Shown here piece after piece: positions 26,856 to 36,810 of a stretch of DNA of 64,000 nt. The number at the start of each line of letters is the position of its first letter. Position 1 is the first letter of the stretch. The notes beneath the pieces are model-generated. The model had not been told where the DNA came from. It made no database searches and was given only the letters and a program-made list of their open reading frames with translations. Origin of the DNA: Treponema vincentii (GTDB lineage: Bacteria; Spirochaetota; Spirochaetia; Treponematales; Treponemataceae); the NCBI RefSeq assembly GCF_010365865.1, contig NZ_CP048020.1:2108001-2172000 (forward strand), written 5' to 3'. The position numbers and the translations under genes are program-made.

Positions 26856-28958
26856 ATGGAAAAAACAGCACCGAAACGGTTTCCAATCCGCTATAAGCTC
26901 ATCCTTATTTTCGGTCTTTTGGTAGTAGTTGCCGGCATTACAGAGGCAGTCCTTGCTATTCACATCGCACGCAAAGCCGTAACCGAGAGAGTCGAAACAC
27001 ATTTAACAGACAAAGCGGTAGACATTGCGAATATTATCGACGGAAGAATAACCGCACTCTATCAATTCCTTAACGGCATTGCCCGTATGCCTTTTTTAAC
27101 CGACCCCGCATATTCGTATCAAGAACGAGTTGTACTCTTACAAGAAGAGGCTGCAGCAAACAGTAAAATTATTGAATTAGATATAACCGATCCCAATGGT
27201 ACATTCTATTATGCGGGAAATACCGTTCAAGTAGGCGACAGGGTATGGTTCCAAACAGCCCTTTCGGGAACCCCCTTTATTTCAGAACCGTATAGAGAAC
27301 GAGCCAAGGGAACACTTGTCATCACGCTTGCAGTTCCCATATTCGACGAAACCCATCATGTACACAGCGTTCTTTCGGCAGATGTCAGCGGATTGCTCCT
27401 TACACAAAATATCGAAGATATTGCCGTCGGCAAAAGCGGGTTTTGTTATATTATCGGTTTAACGGGAACTACCATCGCCGATAGGGACGCTTCTTTAGTG
27501 GAGTCGCTGTTTAATGCTTCCGAGTCGGGGAAAACCGATACAAGCTTGGCCAGCCTCGGAACATTTGAACAAATTGCTCTAAAAGCGCAAAAACCTGCTA
27601 TTGGTCATTATGAATATAAAGGAATTTCAAAAATAGCCGCATACGCAAAAAGCAATATCTCAGGATGGACGATTGTTGTTAATGCGCCTTATAATGAATT
27701 TATGGGGACAGTCAATTCGATGAGTATCACAATGATGACTATCGGTATTTGTATATTTATAACGGCTCTTATCATCGTCTATTTTGTCGCTCTTAAATTG
27801 GTAAAACCTGTTCAGACAGCAGTCTATGCATTAAAAGATATCTCGCAAGGTGAAGGAAATTTAACGGTCAGACTACCGATTACGGGTAATGATGAAGTGA
27901 CCGACATGTCCGAATACTTTAACCAAACCATTGAGAAAATCGGCAATTCGATCAAATCCATCGGAATAAGCAACGCCGAAATGGAAGCTATTGGTAATAA
28001 GCTTGCAAGTGATATGGTACAAACTGCAAGTGCAGTAAATACAATCAGCTCCAATATCGAAGGCGTTAAACAACAAGCACTCACGCAGGCGGCAAGCGTT
28101 ACCGAAACGGCAGCAACCGTTGAAGAAATTATCCGTGCCATAAAACAACTTAACAGCAATATCCAAACTCAAGCGACGAGCGTTGCGCAGTCTTCATCTT
28201 CGATTGAGCAAATGGTAGCAAATATCGCGTCCATTACCGGTACGCTCGAAAAGGCAAACGGAGCGGTAAAGAGCCTCGCAACCGCAACCGATGACGGTAA
28301 AACAACACTCGTAACGTCAAATACCGTAACACAAAAAATTGCCGAAGAATCCGGTTCGCTGATGGAAGCCTCAAGTGTTATTCAGCATATTGCATCACAA
28401 ACAAACTTGCTTGCAATGAATGCAGCCATCGAAGCGGCTCATGCGGGAGAGGCGGGGAAGGGTTTTGCCGTTGTCGCGGATGAAATTAGAAAGCTAGCGG
28501 AAGATTCCGCCATGCAAGGAAAAAACATAACAACGACGCTTAAAACACTCAGCGGTGAAATCGAGACGCTTTCCGCCTCTTCCAAAACCGTAGAAGAAAA
28601 ATTCAATGCTATCTTTCATTTAGCCGGGCAAGTAAAAGATATGAGCGATACACTTACCCACGCAATGCGCGAACAGGAGAACGGCAGCAAAGAAGTACTG
28701 GCTGCTATTAAGAATATCAATATGGTGACTACGGAGGTACAAGCCGGATCCGAGGAGATGCTGAAAGGAGGGGAAAGTGTCGCAGAAGAAATGCGGAAGC
28801 TCGATGATCTTACCCGCATCATCACTGATGGCATGAACGAAATGGCTGCGGGAGCAGTACAGATCAATAATGCCGTTCAAGAAGTAAATGACATAACACA
28901 GAAGAATAAACGAAGTATTGAAAATCTAACAAAAGAAGTAGGCAAGTTTAAAGTCTAA
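26856..28958 (+). CDS. Methyl-accepting chemotaxis protein, divergent from hgdH
   Basis: 700 residues from ATG 26856 (GGAAAGGAGCCC upstream); an in-frame start 7 codons earlier is less likely. Membrane helix at about 18-38, Cache-type periplasmic sensor to about 285, second helix about 288-310, HAMP, and a signalling coiled coil whose tip [20 protein letters not shown] is the same as in the receptors at 7132 and 49972. The sensor region differs clearly from those. Being divergent from the glutamate pathway suggests, as inference, a ligand such as glutamate or a related acid. An SPFH protein gene follows after 19 bases. Confidence 0.93.
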   Translation: MEKTAPKRFPIRYKLILIFGLLVVVAGITEAVLAIHIARKAVTERVETHLTDKAVDIANIIDGRITALYQFLNGIARMPFLTDPAYSYQERVVLLQEEAAANSKIIELDITDPNGTFYYAGNTVQVGDRVWFQTALSGTPFISEPYRERAKGTLVITLAVPIFDETHHVHSVLSADVSGLLLTQNIEDIAVGKSGFCYIIGLTGTTIADRDASLVESLFNASESGKTDTSLASLGTFEQIALKAQKPAIGHYEYKGISKIAAYAKSNISGWTIVVNAPYNEFMGTVNSMSITMMTIGICIFITALIIVYFVALKLVKPVQTAVYALKDISQGEGNLTVRLPITGNDEVTDMSEYFNQTIEKIGNSIKSIGISNAEMEAIGNKLASDMVQTASAVNTISSNIEGVKQQALTQAASVTETAATVEEIIRAIKQLNSNIQTQATSVAQSSSSIEQMVANIASITGTLEKANGAVKSLATATDDGKTTLVTSNTVTQKIAEESGSLMEASSVIQHIASQTNLLAMNAAIEAAHAGEAGKGFAVVADEIRKLAEDSAMQGKNITTTLKTLSGEIETLSASSKTVEEKFNAIFHLAGQVKDMSDTLTHAMREQENGSKEVLAAIKNINMVTTEVQAGSEEMLKGGESVAEEMRKLDDLTRIITDGMNEMAAGAVQINNAVQEVNDITQKNKRSIENLTKEVGKFKV

Positions 28959-28977
28959 CCAGCAGAAGAGGATAAAT

Positions 28978-29835
28978 ATGAAGAAGGTATGTATTATCAC
29001 GGTAATTGTACTCGCATGCGCGACATCGGTGTTCTTTTTCGGGTGGACACAATTTTCGGTTCCTGCAGGGAAATACGGTATCATGCTGTCGAAGTCGGGG
29101 GGATATTATCCCCAAGCGATTATGCCCGGGAATTTTACCTGGCGATGGGAGCGGATTGTTCCCACAAATGCACAGATACTGGTATTTGACCTTACGCCGC
29201 GGCAAGTAAATTATGCGGCAGACGGTATGCTCCCGTCGGCAGACCGATACGCCAAAGTATTGAATACAAAAGATGATTTTTCATGGGCGTTTGGTATCGA
29301 TGCTCTCGTTACCCTGAAAGCCGAACAGCTGGTGCCGGTTGTGGAAAAAAATACCATACAAACGCAGGAAGCGCTTGAATCGTACATCGATTCGCATATA
29401 CGTGCAATACTGCAAACAATTATGTATCGCTATATTTCGGAACTGATCGACAATCCCTACGAATATCAGCAAGTAAAAACCGATTATCATCTGCTTTCAG
29501 AAAAGCTCAGAGGCGAACTTGTAAAAACAATCGGTCAAGATTTCTCCGTCGAAGCTGTTACTTTAACGAAACTCACCATTCCCGATATCCATACCTATAA
29601 GATTGCGGAACAAGCTTATAACACGTATGAACAACAGCGCGAAATGCTTTTGGCGGAAACAGCCGCAAAAGAAGCACAATACGCAGCATCGGAGCAGTTC
29701 CAGATAGATCGGCTGACAAAATGGGGAGACTTTCTGGCGAAATACCCGAATATCATCGAACTGATTGCCGTCGCACAACAGGATTCCAAAGCAGCGCTCA
29801 ACGCTTTAAAATCCTTAGAAAAAAAACAGGAATAA
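28978..29835 (+). CDS. SPFH/Band 7 domain membrane protein
   Basis: 285 residues with an N-terminal membrane helix (IITVIVLACATSVFFFGW), an SPFH/prohibitin-like region (about 30-210, with VPAGKYGIMLS at its start) and a C-terminal coiled coil (about 205-275). Such proteins form oligomeric rings on membranes and organise microdomains or modulate proteases. It follows a chemoreceptor gene by 19 bases, so the two are probably co-transcribed, which is an unusual partnership. The exact role is not evident. Confidence 0.75.
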   Translation: MKKVCIITVIVLACATSVFFFGWTQFSVPAGKYGIMLSKSGGYYPQAIMPGNFTWRWERIVPTNAQILVFDLTPRQVNYAADGMLPSADRYAKVLNTKDDFSWAFGIDALVTLKAEQLVPVVEKNTIQTQEALESYIDSHIRAILQTIMYRYISELIDNPYEYQQVKTDYHLLSEKLRGELVKTIGQDFSVEAVTLTKLTIPDIHTYKIAEQAYNTYEQQREMLLAETAAKEAQYAASEQFQIDRLTKWGDFLAKYPNIIELIAVAQQDSKAALNALKSLEKKQE

Positions 29836-29883
29836 TTACGAATTTGTAACTCAATATTATAGCTTTTTGTTCATTATAAGACT

Positions 29884-29918
29884 ACCGTTTGGTAGGTCAT
29901 ACCGACCTCCCGAACGGA
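29884..29918. other. Hairpin between the SPFH and msrAB genes
   Basis: Inverted repeat CCGTTTGGTAGGTC / GACCTCCCGAACGG with two mismatches. No T run follows, so it is not a standard terminator. It ends about 35 bases before the msrAB start and could affect its leader. Confidence 0.35.
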
Positions 29919-29954
29919 TATTTCCAATCGAATATAACAAGGAGCTAAAAAATT

Positions 29955-31061
29955 ATGGTTCATAAACGTATTCATTTAGCGGTACCACTCTGCATTGCCC
30001 TGGCTCTCTGCAGCTGCGGGAAAGCACAAGCCGAAGAAAAGCACAAACTACGAGACGAAAGTAACACACAGCCAACGAAAAACATCGGAAACGGAGGTTC
30101 ATCTATGGTAACGGCAGGAAACATAAAAGAGATTTACTTGGCCGGAGGCTGCTTTTGGGGTGTTGAAGGATACTTCCGCCGGATTGCAGGCGTCGTTGAA
30201 ACCGATACCGGATATGCGAACGGCACAACCGATACAACCGATTATCAGCGCATACATGGCACCGATCATGCCGAAACCGTCAAAATAACCTACAATACCG
30301 GCGTTATCGCACTCGAAGAGCTGTTGGAGCACTATTTCCGCATTATCGACCCGCTTTCCGTAAATAAGCAGGGAAATGACGTCGGCAGGCAATACCGTAC
30401 CGGCATTTACTACACCGATAAAAAAGATGCACCGGTTATTCAAGCGTTTCTAAAACGGATGCAGGCAAAGTATGCACGCCCGCTTGCAGTAGAAACGGAA
30501 CCGCTGCGGAACTTCGTATTGGCAGAAGACTATCATCAAGATTATCTTGAAAAAAATCCCAACGGCTACTGCCATATCAACTTAAACCTTGCCTCCGTAC
30601 CGCTCCACGATGAAGCAAAATTCCAAGCACCTGATGCAAAACAGATTAAAGAACGGCTGACACCGCTGCAATATAGTGTAACACAGGAGAAAGCAACCGA
30701 GCGACCGTTTACCAGCGAGTATGATAAGTTTGAAGGAAAGGGAATTTACGTTGATGTTGTTACGGGAAAGCCGCTTTTTTCTTCGAGCGATAAATACGAT
30801 GCAGGCTGCGGATGGCCGAGCTTTACCAAACCGATTACCTCGCAGGCGGTTGATTTTACGCCCGATGGCAGTCACGGTATGAACAGAGTTGAGGTTACCT
30901 CAAAAACCGGCGGCGCACATTTAGGCCACGTTTTTGACGACAGCCCGCAGGATAAAACAGGCTTGCGCTATTGCATCAACGGAGCATCACTGCGGTTTGT
31001 TCCCTACGAAGAAATGGATGCCGCCGGCTACGGAGACTATAAACAATACGTAACCGACTAA
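29955..31061 (+). CDS. msrAB: Lipoprotein-type MsrA-MsrB fusion (methionine sulfoxide reductase)
   Basis: 368 residues. A signal sequence ending in the lipobox ALALCSCGK predicts a lipidated protein on the outer face of the cytoplasmic membrane. MsrA follows with [12 protein letters not shown] (catalytic Cys near residue 65) and ends with [10 protein letters not shown]; MsrB follows with [12 protein letters not shown] and catalytic Cys in RYCINGAS near 338. The two domains reduce S- and R-methionine sulfoxide, repairing periplasmic proteins after oxidative attack, useful to a host-associated anaerobe. The stop codon directly abuts a composite palindromic element. Confidence 0.93.
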   Translation: MVHKRIHLAVPLCIALALCSCGKAQAEEKHKLRDESNTQPTKNIGNGGSSMVTAGNIKEIYLAGGCFWGVEGYFRRIAGVVETDTGYANGTTDTTDYQRIHGTDHAETVKITYNTGVIALEELLEHYFRIIDPLSVNKQGNDVGRQYRTGIYYTDKKDAPVIQAFLKRMQAKYARPLAVETEPLRNFVLAEDYHQDYLEKNPNGYCHINLNLASVPLHDEAKFQAPDAKQIKERLTPLQYSVTQEKATERPFTSEYDKFEGKGIYVDVVTGKPLFSSSDKYDAGCGWPSFTKPITSQAVDFTPDGSHGMNRVEVTSKTGGAHLGHVFDDSPQDKTGLRYCINGASLRFVPYEEMDAAGYGDYKQYVTD

Positions 31062-31296
31062 GGAAAACACATCAGGCTGTTTTTTAGCAACCCCGCAGAA
31101 GAATTGAGGCTGTTCAACCAGAGTTGAACCTCTTCGCGGTTCAAATGGTCTCACAGCCTCAATTCTTCTGCAATTCCGATTTACTCTGCCTGATGTGTTT
31201 TCCCATCTGTTGAAAAAAATGCGAAATTTTGGATAAAATTTCGCATAAGGCATAAGAAGAAAGCAATCGCTTTAAATATTTCTCATGCGGTTGCTT
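31062..31296 (+). repeat. Composite palindromic cassette, copy A
   Basis: Three modules in order. First a 142-bp palindrome with 16-bp perfect ends GGAAAACACATCAGGC / GCCTGATGTGTTTTCC (31062-31203), an inner 19-bp perfect stem (31095-31113 with 31153-31171) and a 39-base core. Second a 12-bp perfect stem with loop GGAT (31219-31246). Third a hairpin GCAATCGC/GCGGTTGC (31261-31296). It begins at the base after the msrAB stop and ends 6 bases before the stop of the convergent protease gene, so the third hairpin may serve as that gene's terminator. Core sequence is identical to copy B at 52207. Confidence 0.85.
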
Positions 31297-31302
31297 TTAT
31301 TT

Positions 31303-33195
31303 CTAAAAGTATGACGGATTGTCTAGGTATGCCCAGATGTCCATAAAGGTATCGAGATAGGCGGACTTCCGGCGTTTGGTATAAATCCGGGTGAACAGGG
31401 CTTCTTCGGCTTTTTGCACTTCCATCTTATGGATTTCAAGGTAGTCTCCGGCGGAAAAACCTGTTTCATCGGCGTAGCTGCCGGGAATAACTTCCGTTAT
31501 CCGAAAAGATTTTTTTCCACCGGCGCTTTCAAGATACATTCCATACGCCGGCAGCATAGCCCGCGCGCGACTATCCTTACGATACACCAGCTCGGCTGGC
31601 TGTTCGGGGCGGGCTTCCAGCTGTACATACCAATCCTGCCGCGTTTTTTCCCAACGGTGCTCCTTCCGTTCCGCCCCGCCCATATTGTCGGCGGCATCAC
31701 TCGTAGCGCCCGCCGTATCGCCGGTGCTGATATGTGCGGTACCGACCGCGCTATTACCCGAGCTACCGATTGCATCGGGAGCAGTGCTGACGTTTGCATT
31801 TCCGGTAGTGCCTGCCGTATCGGCGTCCGAACCGGAAGAACGAGCATCATTTGTAGAAGAAGTATGCAGGGGTGCATAGCCTGAAACTTTAACGATAGTA
31901 CCGGCGCTCAACCGCATCAGTTCGGCCTGCAGTGCTTCCAAACTGGGAACCGCCCGACCATTCAGATGAGTAATAACGGCACCGGCGGGAATAACAGACG
32001 CAGACGATCCCGGCACTGCATAGACCAGTTCCGTTCCTGCCGCCTGCTGCGGCGACTCCTTTACGGAAACCCCATAGCAGGACATCCATGCATGAACGGT
32101 TTCGCCGCCTGCATAGAGCTGAGGCAAGATAAGCCGCAGCAGTTCCACCGGTATTGCAAAGTTTAAGCCCTCGTTGCGCTCAAGACCGGCAAACACAATT
32201 GCCTGTACCCTGCCCGCCTCGTCGATAATCGGCCCGCCTGAGCTACCATGATTAACGGGCGCATCGATCTGCAATACGCTGCCTAAAGACAGAAGCCGCC
32301 GGTTTTGCGCCGACACAATACCGGAAGTAAGCGTCTGTTCCAATCCGGCGGGCGAGCCGATCGCATAGATTCTACTACCGATGTTTAAGTCTTCCGAAGA
32401 GCCGAGCTGAAAATACACTTCGGGATTAATCTCCGTTTTAAGAAGCGCGAGGTCGAATGTCGTATCCCAGCCGACTACCTTTGCCGGTATCCGCACCGTA
32501 GGATTTTCCGCACGCTTAATGTACACACGGGAAAATCCTTCGTATTCGGGATCAACTTCGCTTTGAATAACATGATAGTTTGTAATGAGATAGCCGTTAG
32601 CGTCGATAAAAAAGCCCGAACCGATCATCCGGTCGGCTCTCCCCAACCCTTTTTCAATCGTCATACCGCGGTCAACCCACACCGTTACAGTTCCTTTCAT
32701 CATCTTTCGAACCGTTTCCAACGACGGCGCATCATGTACTCCGTCGGATAATCGGACAGTATCTTGAATTAGCGCATCAAATTTCTTTTCTTTCCATTTA
32801 TCCCGCTGCGCTGACACGAGTTTTTCCTCACTCCACTGTGCAGGCGTATGCCCTAATACGGTGAGCGATCGGAATATTTTGAGCGCTTCATCCCATATAC
32901 CGTTTTCGACAGCCTTAAAAAACAATTCTTCAACAGCGCTTTTGGAGTCTTGATACAACGTGTTTATTTCATCGGTACGTTCGGTATACAGCGTTAAACG
33001 CTTTGCCCGCAATAGGGCATCGAGCGGTTTTTCTGCGATAAGGCCGCGAACAGCTTCAATCTCCCGTGTTACGCTGCGACCGTCCGCGTAATTGACACTT
33101 TGAGAAAAAGAGGGTGTAACAGAGGTACAGGCGCCGAAAGTAACCAAAAGTACAATCAGTGCGGATATGTTATACAAAAACCGACCCAATCTCAC
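31303..33195 (-). CDS. S1C trypsin-like serine protease lipoprotein (HtrA-like)
   Basis: 630 residues from GTG 33195. The lipobox LVTFGACTS predicts a lipoprotein. After a helical N-terminal region comes a trypsin fold with the triad His in ITNYHVIQ (about 207), Asp in FDLALLK (about 247) and Ser in NHGSSGGPI (about 318). A PDZ-like segment follows, then a 70-residue linker of mostly Ser, Thr, Gly, Ala, Asp and Asn (about 440-510), then a second PDZ-like part with SYADETGFSAGDYLEIH. Probably a periplasmic quality-control protease. The GTGA overlap with the TPR gene's stop indicates coupling. Confidence 0.85.
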   Translation of the reverse strand: MRLGRFLYNISALIVLLVTFGACTSVTPSFSQSVNYADGRSVTREIEAVRGLIAEKPLDALLRAKRLTLYTERTDEINTLYQDSKSAVEELFFKAVENGIWDEALKIFRSLTVLGHTPAQWSEEKLVSAQRDKWKEKKFDALIQDTVRLSDGVHDAPSLETVRKMMKGTVTVWVDRGMTIEKGLGRADRMIGSGFFIDANGYLITNYHVIQSEVDPEYEGFSRVYIKRAENPTVRIPAKVVGWDTTFDLALLKTEINPEVYFQLGSSEDLNIGSRIYAIGSPAGLEQTLTSGIVSAQNRRLLSLGSVLQIDAPVNHGSSGGPIIDEAGRVQAIVFAGLERNEGLNFAIPVELLRLILPQLYAGGETVHAWMSCYGVSVKESPQQAAGTELVYAVPGSSASVIPAGAVITHLNGRAVPSLEALQAELMRLSAGTIVKVSGYAPLHTSSTNDARSSGSDADTAGTTGNANVSTAPDAIGSSGNSAVGTAHISTGDTAGATSDAADNMGGAERKEHRWEKTRQDWYVQLEARPEQPAELVYRKDSRARAMLPAYGMYLESAGGKKSFRITEVIPGSYADETGFSAGDYLEIHKMEVQKAEEALFTRIYTKRRKSAYLDTFMDIWAYLDNPSYF

Positions 33196-35273
33196 TTTTG
33201 TCCCTCAACTTTCACAGGAGCTGCCCGATCGGGAATGCGCAACATTTGAACAAACACAGCGCCTTCGGAACGGACGGCATAGAGCTCATAACTTCCGATT
33301 AATATCGTCCGCGCTTCCACATCGGAATCGGTATCCTTGAACAACGCTGTCAGTTTTTCAGCGACTTTATCGGAAAAAGCGGGGCGCATTTCGAGCCAAT
33401 ATACATTATATGAAGGATCTTTTATCAGTGGCATACTCGTTTTGCCGATAGTCAAGCGTTCCGGGATTCCTTTTTTATAGTATACCGACACCGGCAGCCC
33501 CGAATACCGATGTTTCCACACCGTCTGAGCATTTCCCGACGGAAACTGCGTATACTGAATTTCCGGCGTTCCGTCTTCATTTTCATCCCAATTTTTTATA
33601 ACCGTCCCATCCGTCTTGTAGAGTTCGTAATATTCAAACAACTTATTTTTATTGATATCAACCGAAATCTTATCGAGCTTTCCCTGTTTGCCATATTGCT
33701 CCAGCACTTCAAAAAATCCGTCGCCGTCATAGTCATACTCTTTTTGTGCAAGTACGCCGTTCCGGTACCGAGCAAGCGCAAGCGTTTGCGTCCCCGTCTT
33801 TATTTCAGCCGAAATAATCCGGCCATCTTCAAAGTGCATCCGCATAACCGCATTTGTATCAAACGGTGAAGGTTCTTCACTGTATAACACCGAAAAGATA
33901 AAATCATGCTCTTGCAGCAGGCGGGCATTGTTGCGTAACCGCAGCGTAAAGAAAGCCGGAGCTTCCGCATCGGTATCGCGCAGTCTTAAATCAAGTTCGG
34001 TCTGAGCAACCGGCTCCCATCGAAGTGCAAGCGGACGCATGATATACTCCCGCTTTTCCGCCTTTTGCACAATAGAATGTACTGCCGGATAGCTGTCATA
34101 TTGGACGGCATAACCGTTCTTCGCCGTAACAATAAGATCGGGGGCGCCGAAATTGCACTGTATCCGATATTCATACACCTCATCCTGATTCAGATCGAAA
34201 AAGGCCGATACGGGGCGTCCCTGTTCAAAGAAAACAGCCGCATTAGAGATGCCGTCACCGTTATCGTCCTCTAAAAGTACGCCGCTAAAGATTTTAAGAC
34301 GATTGCCAATCTCTTTTCGCATAGCATCCGTGCCGGTCAGCCGACATAACTCGATAAGCTGATCGGAATACAAGGCGGACACGGGTGCTTTAATATTTGC
34401 CGTTTGAGGCAGGTGGTCGGCAACAGTGGTACCAAAAAATTCTTTGACGGCGACCTTTTCATCGATAACGCCGTACCGGAGCTCCGCGAGCACCGCGGCA
34501 AGCTGCGTCCGTGCATCAAGCTTTTCGCTGTCTGCCGCATGCATATTACGGTACACTTTTAAACGGCGGCTGTTTTCCTGCGGGTTAGGGTCAAAGGGAG
34601 CTGCATACACTGCCAGCGACGGCTCCTGTTCAATCCAGACATAGAGTTGCTGCAAAAGAGAGTCGGCAAGTTTTTTCCCCGCGCGGGTCATCGCTTTATC
34701 CCGCTCCTGTAAAAAGAATAGCCGAGGGAACCGAACGTCAAAACTCCAACGGTTTAACGCAGTTTCGATTACCTCCCGCGCCTGCCCGTCACGCCCTAAC
34801 CCATAGAGCGCAGAAGCGCGGTAAAAGTCACGGTCGGCGGAATCGAAGGCAAGTGAATCCAATACTTGAAGTGCTTCATTATAGCGTTCGGTTTCAGTAT
34901 AAAGGCGGGCAAGGAGTAAAACGAGCTGGTTCCGATTATAGATACGCAGCTTTAATCCCTGCGTCAGAGCCGCTTCCGCAGCATCAAGACTTTGTGCGCG
35001 TATACCGTCCAACTGAATAAGGCATTGAGCCTTTAAATAAAAGAAGTCTGCAAAAGAATCGTCAAACGTCATGCCTTTTTCGACATATTCAAGAGCTTCC
35101 GCATAGTTTGCATCGGTATAGAGCGCGGCGGCCTTTTGCAAATATTGCAGCGCATACGAGGTATTCATTTGCTGTAATTCACGGTTTACCGTTTGCGAAT
35201 ACACTGCCGTTGCAGGTAGTAAAAATACCAGCAGCGTTTCTATTAAAAGGATCCGCTTTATAGTCTTGAGCAT
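33192..35273 (-). CDS. Exported TPR-repeat protein
   Basis: 693 residues from ATG 35273 (GGAGGAACAATAG upstream, inside the end of tilS). Signal peptide ILLIETLLVFLLPATAVYSQ. TPR-like helices occupy about residues 25-180 (LQKAAALYTDANYAEALEYVEKGM, LARLYTETERYNEALQVLD). The second half is beta-rich with repeated EF-hand-like acidic turns: EDDNGDGISNAAVF, DLNQDEVYE, DYDGDGFFEVLEQ, DINKNKLFEYYE, DENEDGTPE. The DxNxDG turns suggest calcium-binding or beta-propeller-like structure. Overlaps the protease gene by 4 bases, and the two probably work together in the periplasm. Family not recognised beyond that. Confidence 0.75.
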   Translation of the reverse strand: MLKTIKRILLIETLLVFLLPATAVYSQTVNRELQQMNTSYALQYLQKAAALYTDANYAEALEYVEKGMTFDDSFADFFYLKAQCLIQLDGIRAQSLDAAEAALTQGLKLRIYNRNQLVLLLARLYTETERYNEALQVLDSLAFDSADRDFYRASALYGLGRDGQAREVIETALNRWSFDVRFPRLFFLQERDKAMTRAGKKLADSLLQQLYVWIEQEPSLAVYAAPFDPNPQENSRRLKVYRNMHAADSEKLDARTQLAAVLAELRYGVIDEKVAVKEFFGTTVADHLPQTANIKAPVSALYSDQLIELCRLTGTDAMRKEIGNRLKIFSGVLLEDDNGDGISNAAVFFEQGRPVSAFFDLNQDEVYEYRIQCNFGAPDLIVTAKNGYAVQYDSYPAVHSIVQKAEKREYIMRPLALRWEPVAQTELDLRLRDTDAEAPAFFTLRLRNNARLLQEHDFIFSVLYSEEPSPFDTNAVMRMHFEDGRIISAEIKTGTQTLALARYRNGVLAQKEYDYDGDGFFEVLEQYGKQGKLDKISVDINKNKLFEYYELYKTDGTVIKNWDENEDGTPEIQYTQFPSGNAQTVWKHRYSGLPVSVYYKKGIPERLTIGKTSMPLIKDPSYNVYWLEMRPAFSDKVAEKLTALFKDTDSDVEARTILIGSYELYAVRSEGAVFVQMLRIPDRAAPVKVEGQK

Positions 35274-35274
35274 T

Positions 35275-36726
35275 CTATTGTTCCTCCACAAACCAGTTTT
35301 TATATCCAAGGAAGCTGCCATACAAGGCGCGTATACGAGTACGCCTCCAAATACAAGTGTCCTCTATGATAATCGGCAAAAGTTCGCGAGCAAGTGAATC
35401 AACCTGCCACTCATTTAAAATTTTTTTTACTTCTTTTAAATTCCCCGATTTCATTTGAATCCGATCGCTGCCGCGCCCGGACCTAACGGAAATGGGAAGT
35501 GTAAAAGGACCTACTCCGTTGCTTTTATCCTCGCTATCTCGTACAAAAATACCGTCGGCCGTATGATAAACTACCAACTGCCCCAAAGGATACGCATACT
35601 CGCCGCATTGCAGAATAGTAAGAAAGTATGACTTTTGATTATACAGCGTAAGATAGGCCGTGCTGTCAAAAAGCAGGATACGATCACCGCGGCGTTCCAA
35701 GCGGAGAGCGCCGGCAGCAGTAATCTTTGATCGAGTATCCGGTTGCTTTTCCATATGAGAAGCCACACATTCGGATGAAAGCCGAAGGAGTATGCCAAGC
35801 GGAACCCGTGTCCCGATACCGAGCCGGCGACACCCTTGTTCAAGTACCCTGAGCCGCAGCGCAGGATGAAGCGAATCGAAGAAATCCGCCGCGATTACAA
35901 GCGCACCGTGCTTGCATTGCGCCCAATTTGCCGCGTCGGCCACGCTGCTTGCATTGTCGGCCATACCGGTAAAGGTTTCGCGCGCAGTGGCCAGCGATTC
36001 CTCGCAAAATGAACGATCCAAGGCTATCCGTTGCAAAGTTTTATCCAATCCGGTGCGCCATCCGCCGAAGGTCGCAGCCAATGCCGGTACTAGATGGTGC
36101 CGGATTCGGTTGCGCAGATACGTATCTTCCGCATTGGTGGAATCCTCACGCCATACGATACCCTGCTGCCGTAAAAAGGCTTCTATATCGCTCCGTTCTA
36201 CTGTAATAAGCGGGCGTAAATACCGTCCGCGCCGTATCGGCATTACGGATAAACTCGCCGTGTTGCCGCCTTGGACGAGCCGCATCAGTGCCGTTTCATA
36301 TACATCACTGCGGTTATGCGCCGTTACAATATAGTCGGCACCAACGGAAGCGGCGGTTTCTTCAAAAAGCCGGTACCGAAGCGTACGTGCGGCATCCTCC
36401 ATTCCACGATTGCGTTCTTTTGCATAACGCGCCACTTCTCCGGCGGGGATTTCCGCAATAACACAGGGTACCGGCGGCTCTAAACGGCTGCACAATTCGG
36501 CGACAAAGGCTGAATCGGCAGCGCTTTCTTCCGCACTGCGGATATTATGATTAACCGTAACGGCGGTTAATCGGCAGTGGAGCCGCGTCTGTAATTGATG
36601 AAAAGCTAATAGCAATGCCGTAGAATCCGCACCGCCTGAACACGTAAGAAGGAAACTATTCGGGTTATGTGTCAAAAATGATTTAAGATTATCAAAGACG
36701 GCATCGATAAGCGGATGAGAATACAT
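35275..36726 (-). CDS. tilS: tRNA(Ile)-lysidine synthase
   Basis: 483 residues. The PP-loop SGGADSTALLLAF lies near residue 29; HNIRSAEESAADSAFV and TAHNRSDVYETALMRLVQGG match the TilS N-terminal domain. The C-terminal part includes RSGRGSDRI and KEVKKILNEW, as in TilS C-terminal domains. It changes C34 of tRNA-Ile(CAU) to lysidine so it reads AUA. Two bases before the TPR gene. A terminator separates it from rplY upstream. Confidence 0.92.
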   Translation of the reverse strand: MYSHPLIDAVFDNLKSFLTHNPNSFLLTCSGGADSTALLLAFHQLQTRLHCRLTAVTVNHNIRSAEESAADSAFVAELCSRLEPPVPCVIAEIPAGEVARYAKERNRGMEDAARTLRYRLFEETAASVGADYIVTAHNRSDVYETALMRLVQGGNTASLSVMPIRRGRYLRPLITVERSDIEAFLRQQGIVWREDSTNAEDTYLRNRIRHHLVPALAATFGGWRTGLDKTLQRIALDRSFCEESLATARETFTGMADNASSVADAANWAQCKHGALVIAADFFDSLHPALRLRVLEQGCRRLGIGTRVPLGILLRLSSECVASHMEKQPDTRSKITAAGALRLERRGDRILLFDSTAYLTLYNQKSYFLTILQCGEYAYPLGQLVVYHTADGIFVRDSEDKSNGVGPFTLPISVRSGRGSDRIQMKSGNLKEVKKILNEWQVDSLARELLPIIIEDTCIWRRTRIRALYGSFLGYKNWFVEEQ

Positions 36727-36769
36727 ACAATGAGAAAATAAAATGTTTTTGAGGAAAAGACAAGAACAG

Positions 36770-36798
36770 AAAAAAAGTGCAGGTGTAAGACCTGCACT
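36770..36798 (-). terminator. Rho-independent terminator after rplY
   Basis: Perfect stem AGTGCAGGT/ACCTGCACT (36776-36798) followed on the minus strand by a run of T. Lies 13 bases after the rplY stop, between rplY and tilS. Confidence 0.85.
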
Positions 36799-36810
36799 GT
36801 AATGAGAAAA

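Noticed and set aside
31114-31152. The core has GGTTCAAAT, which resembles a tRNA T loop
   Set aside because: No acceptor, D or anticodon arm can be drawn around it, and the second copy is equally without a cloverleaf.
30987-31253. Open frame of 88 codons on the minus strand at the msrAB end, similar to another at 52172-52366 (both contain VRPFEPRRGSTLVEQP)
   Set aside because: Both lie in the palindromic cassettes, and their similarity is explained by the shared 39-base core. Homologous frames of this kind are a by-product of the repeat, not proteins.
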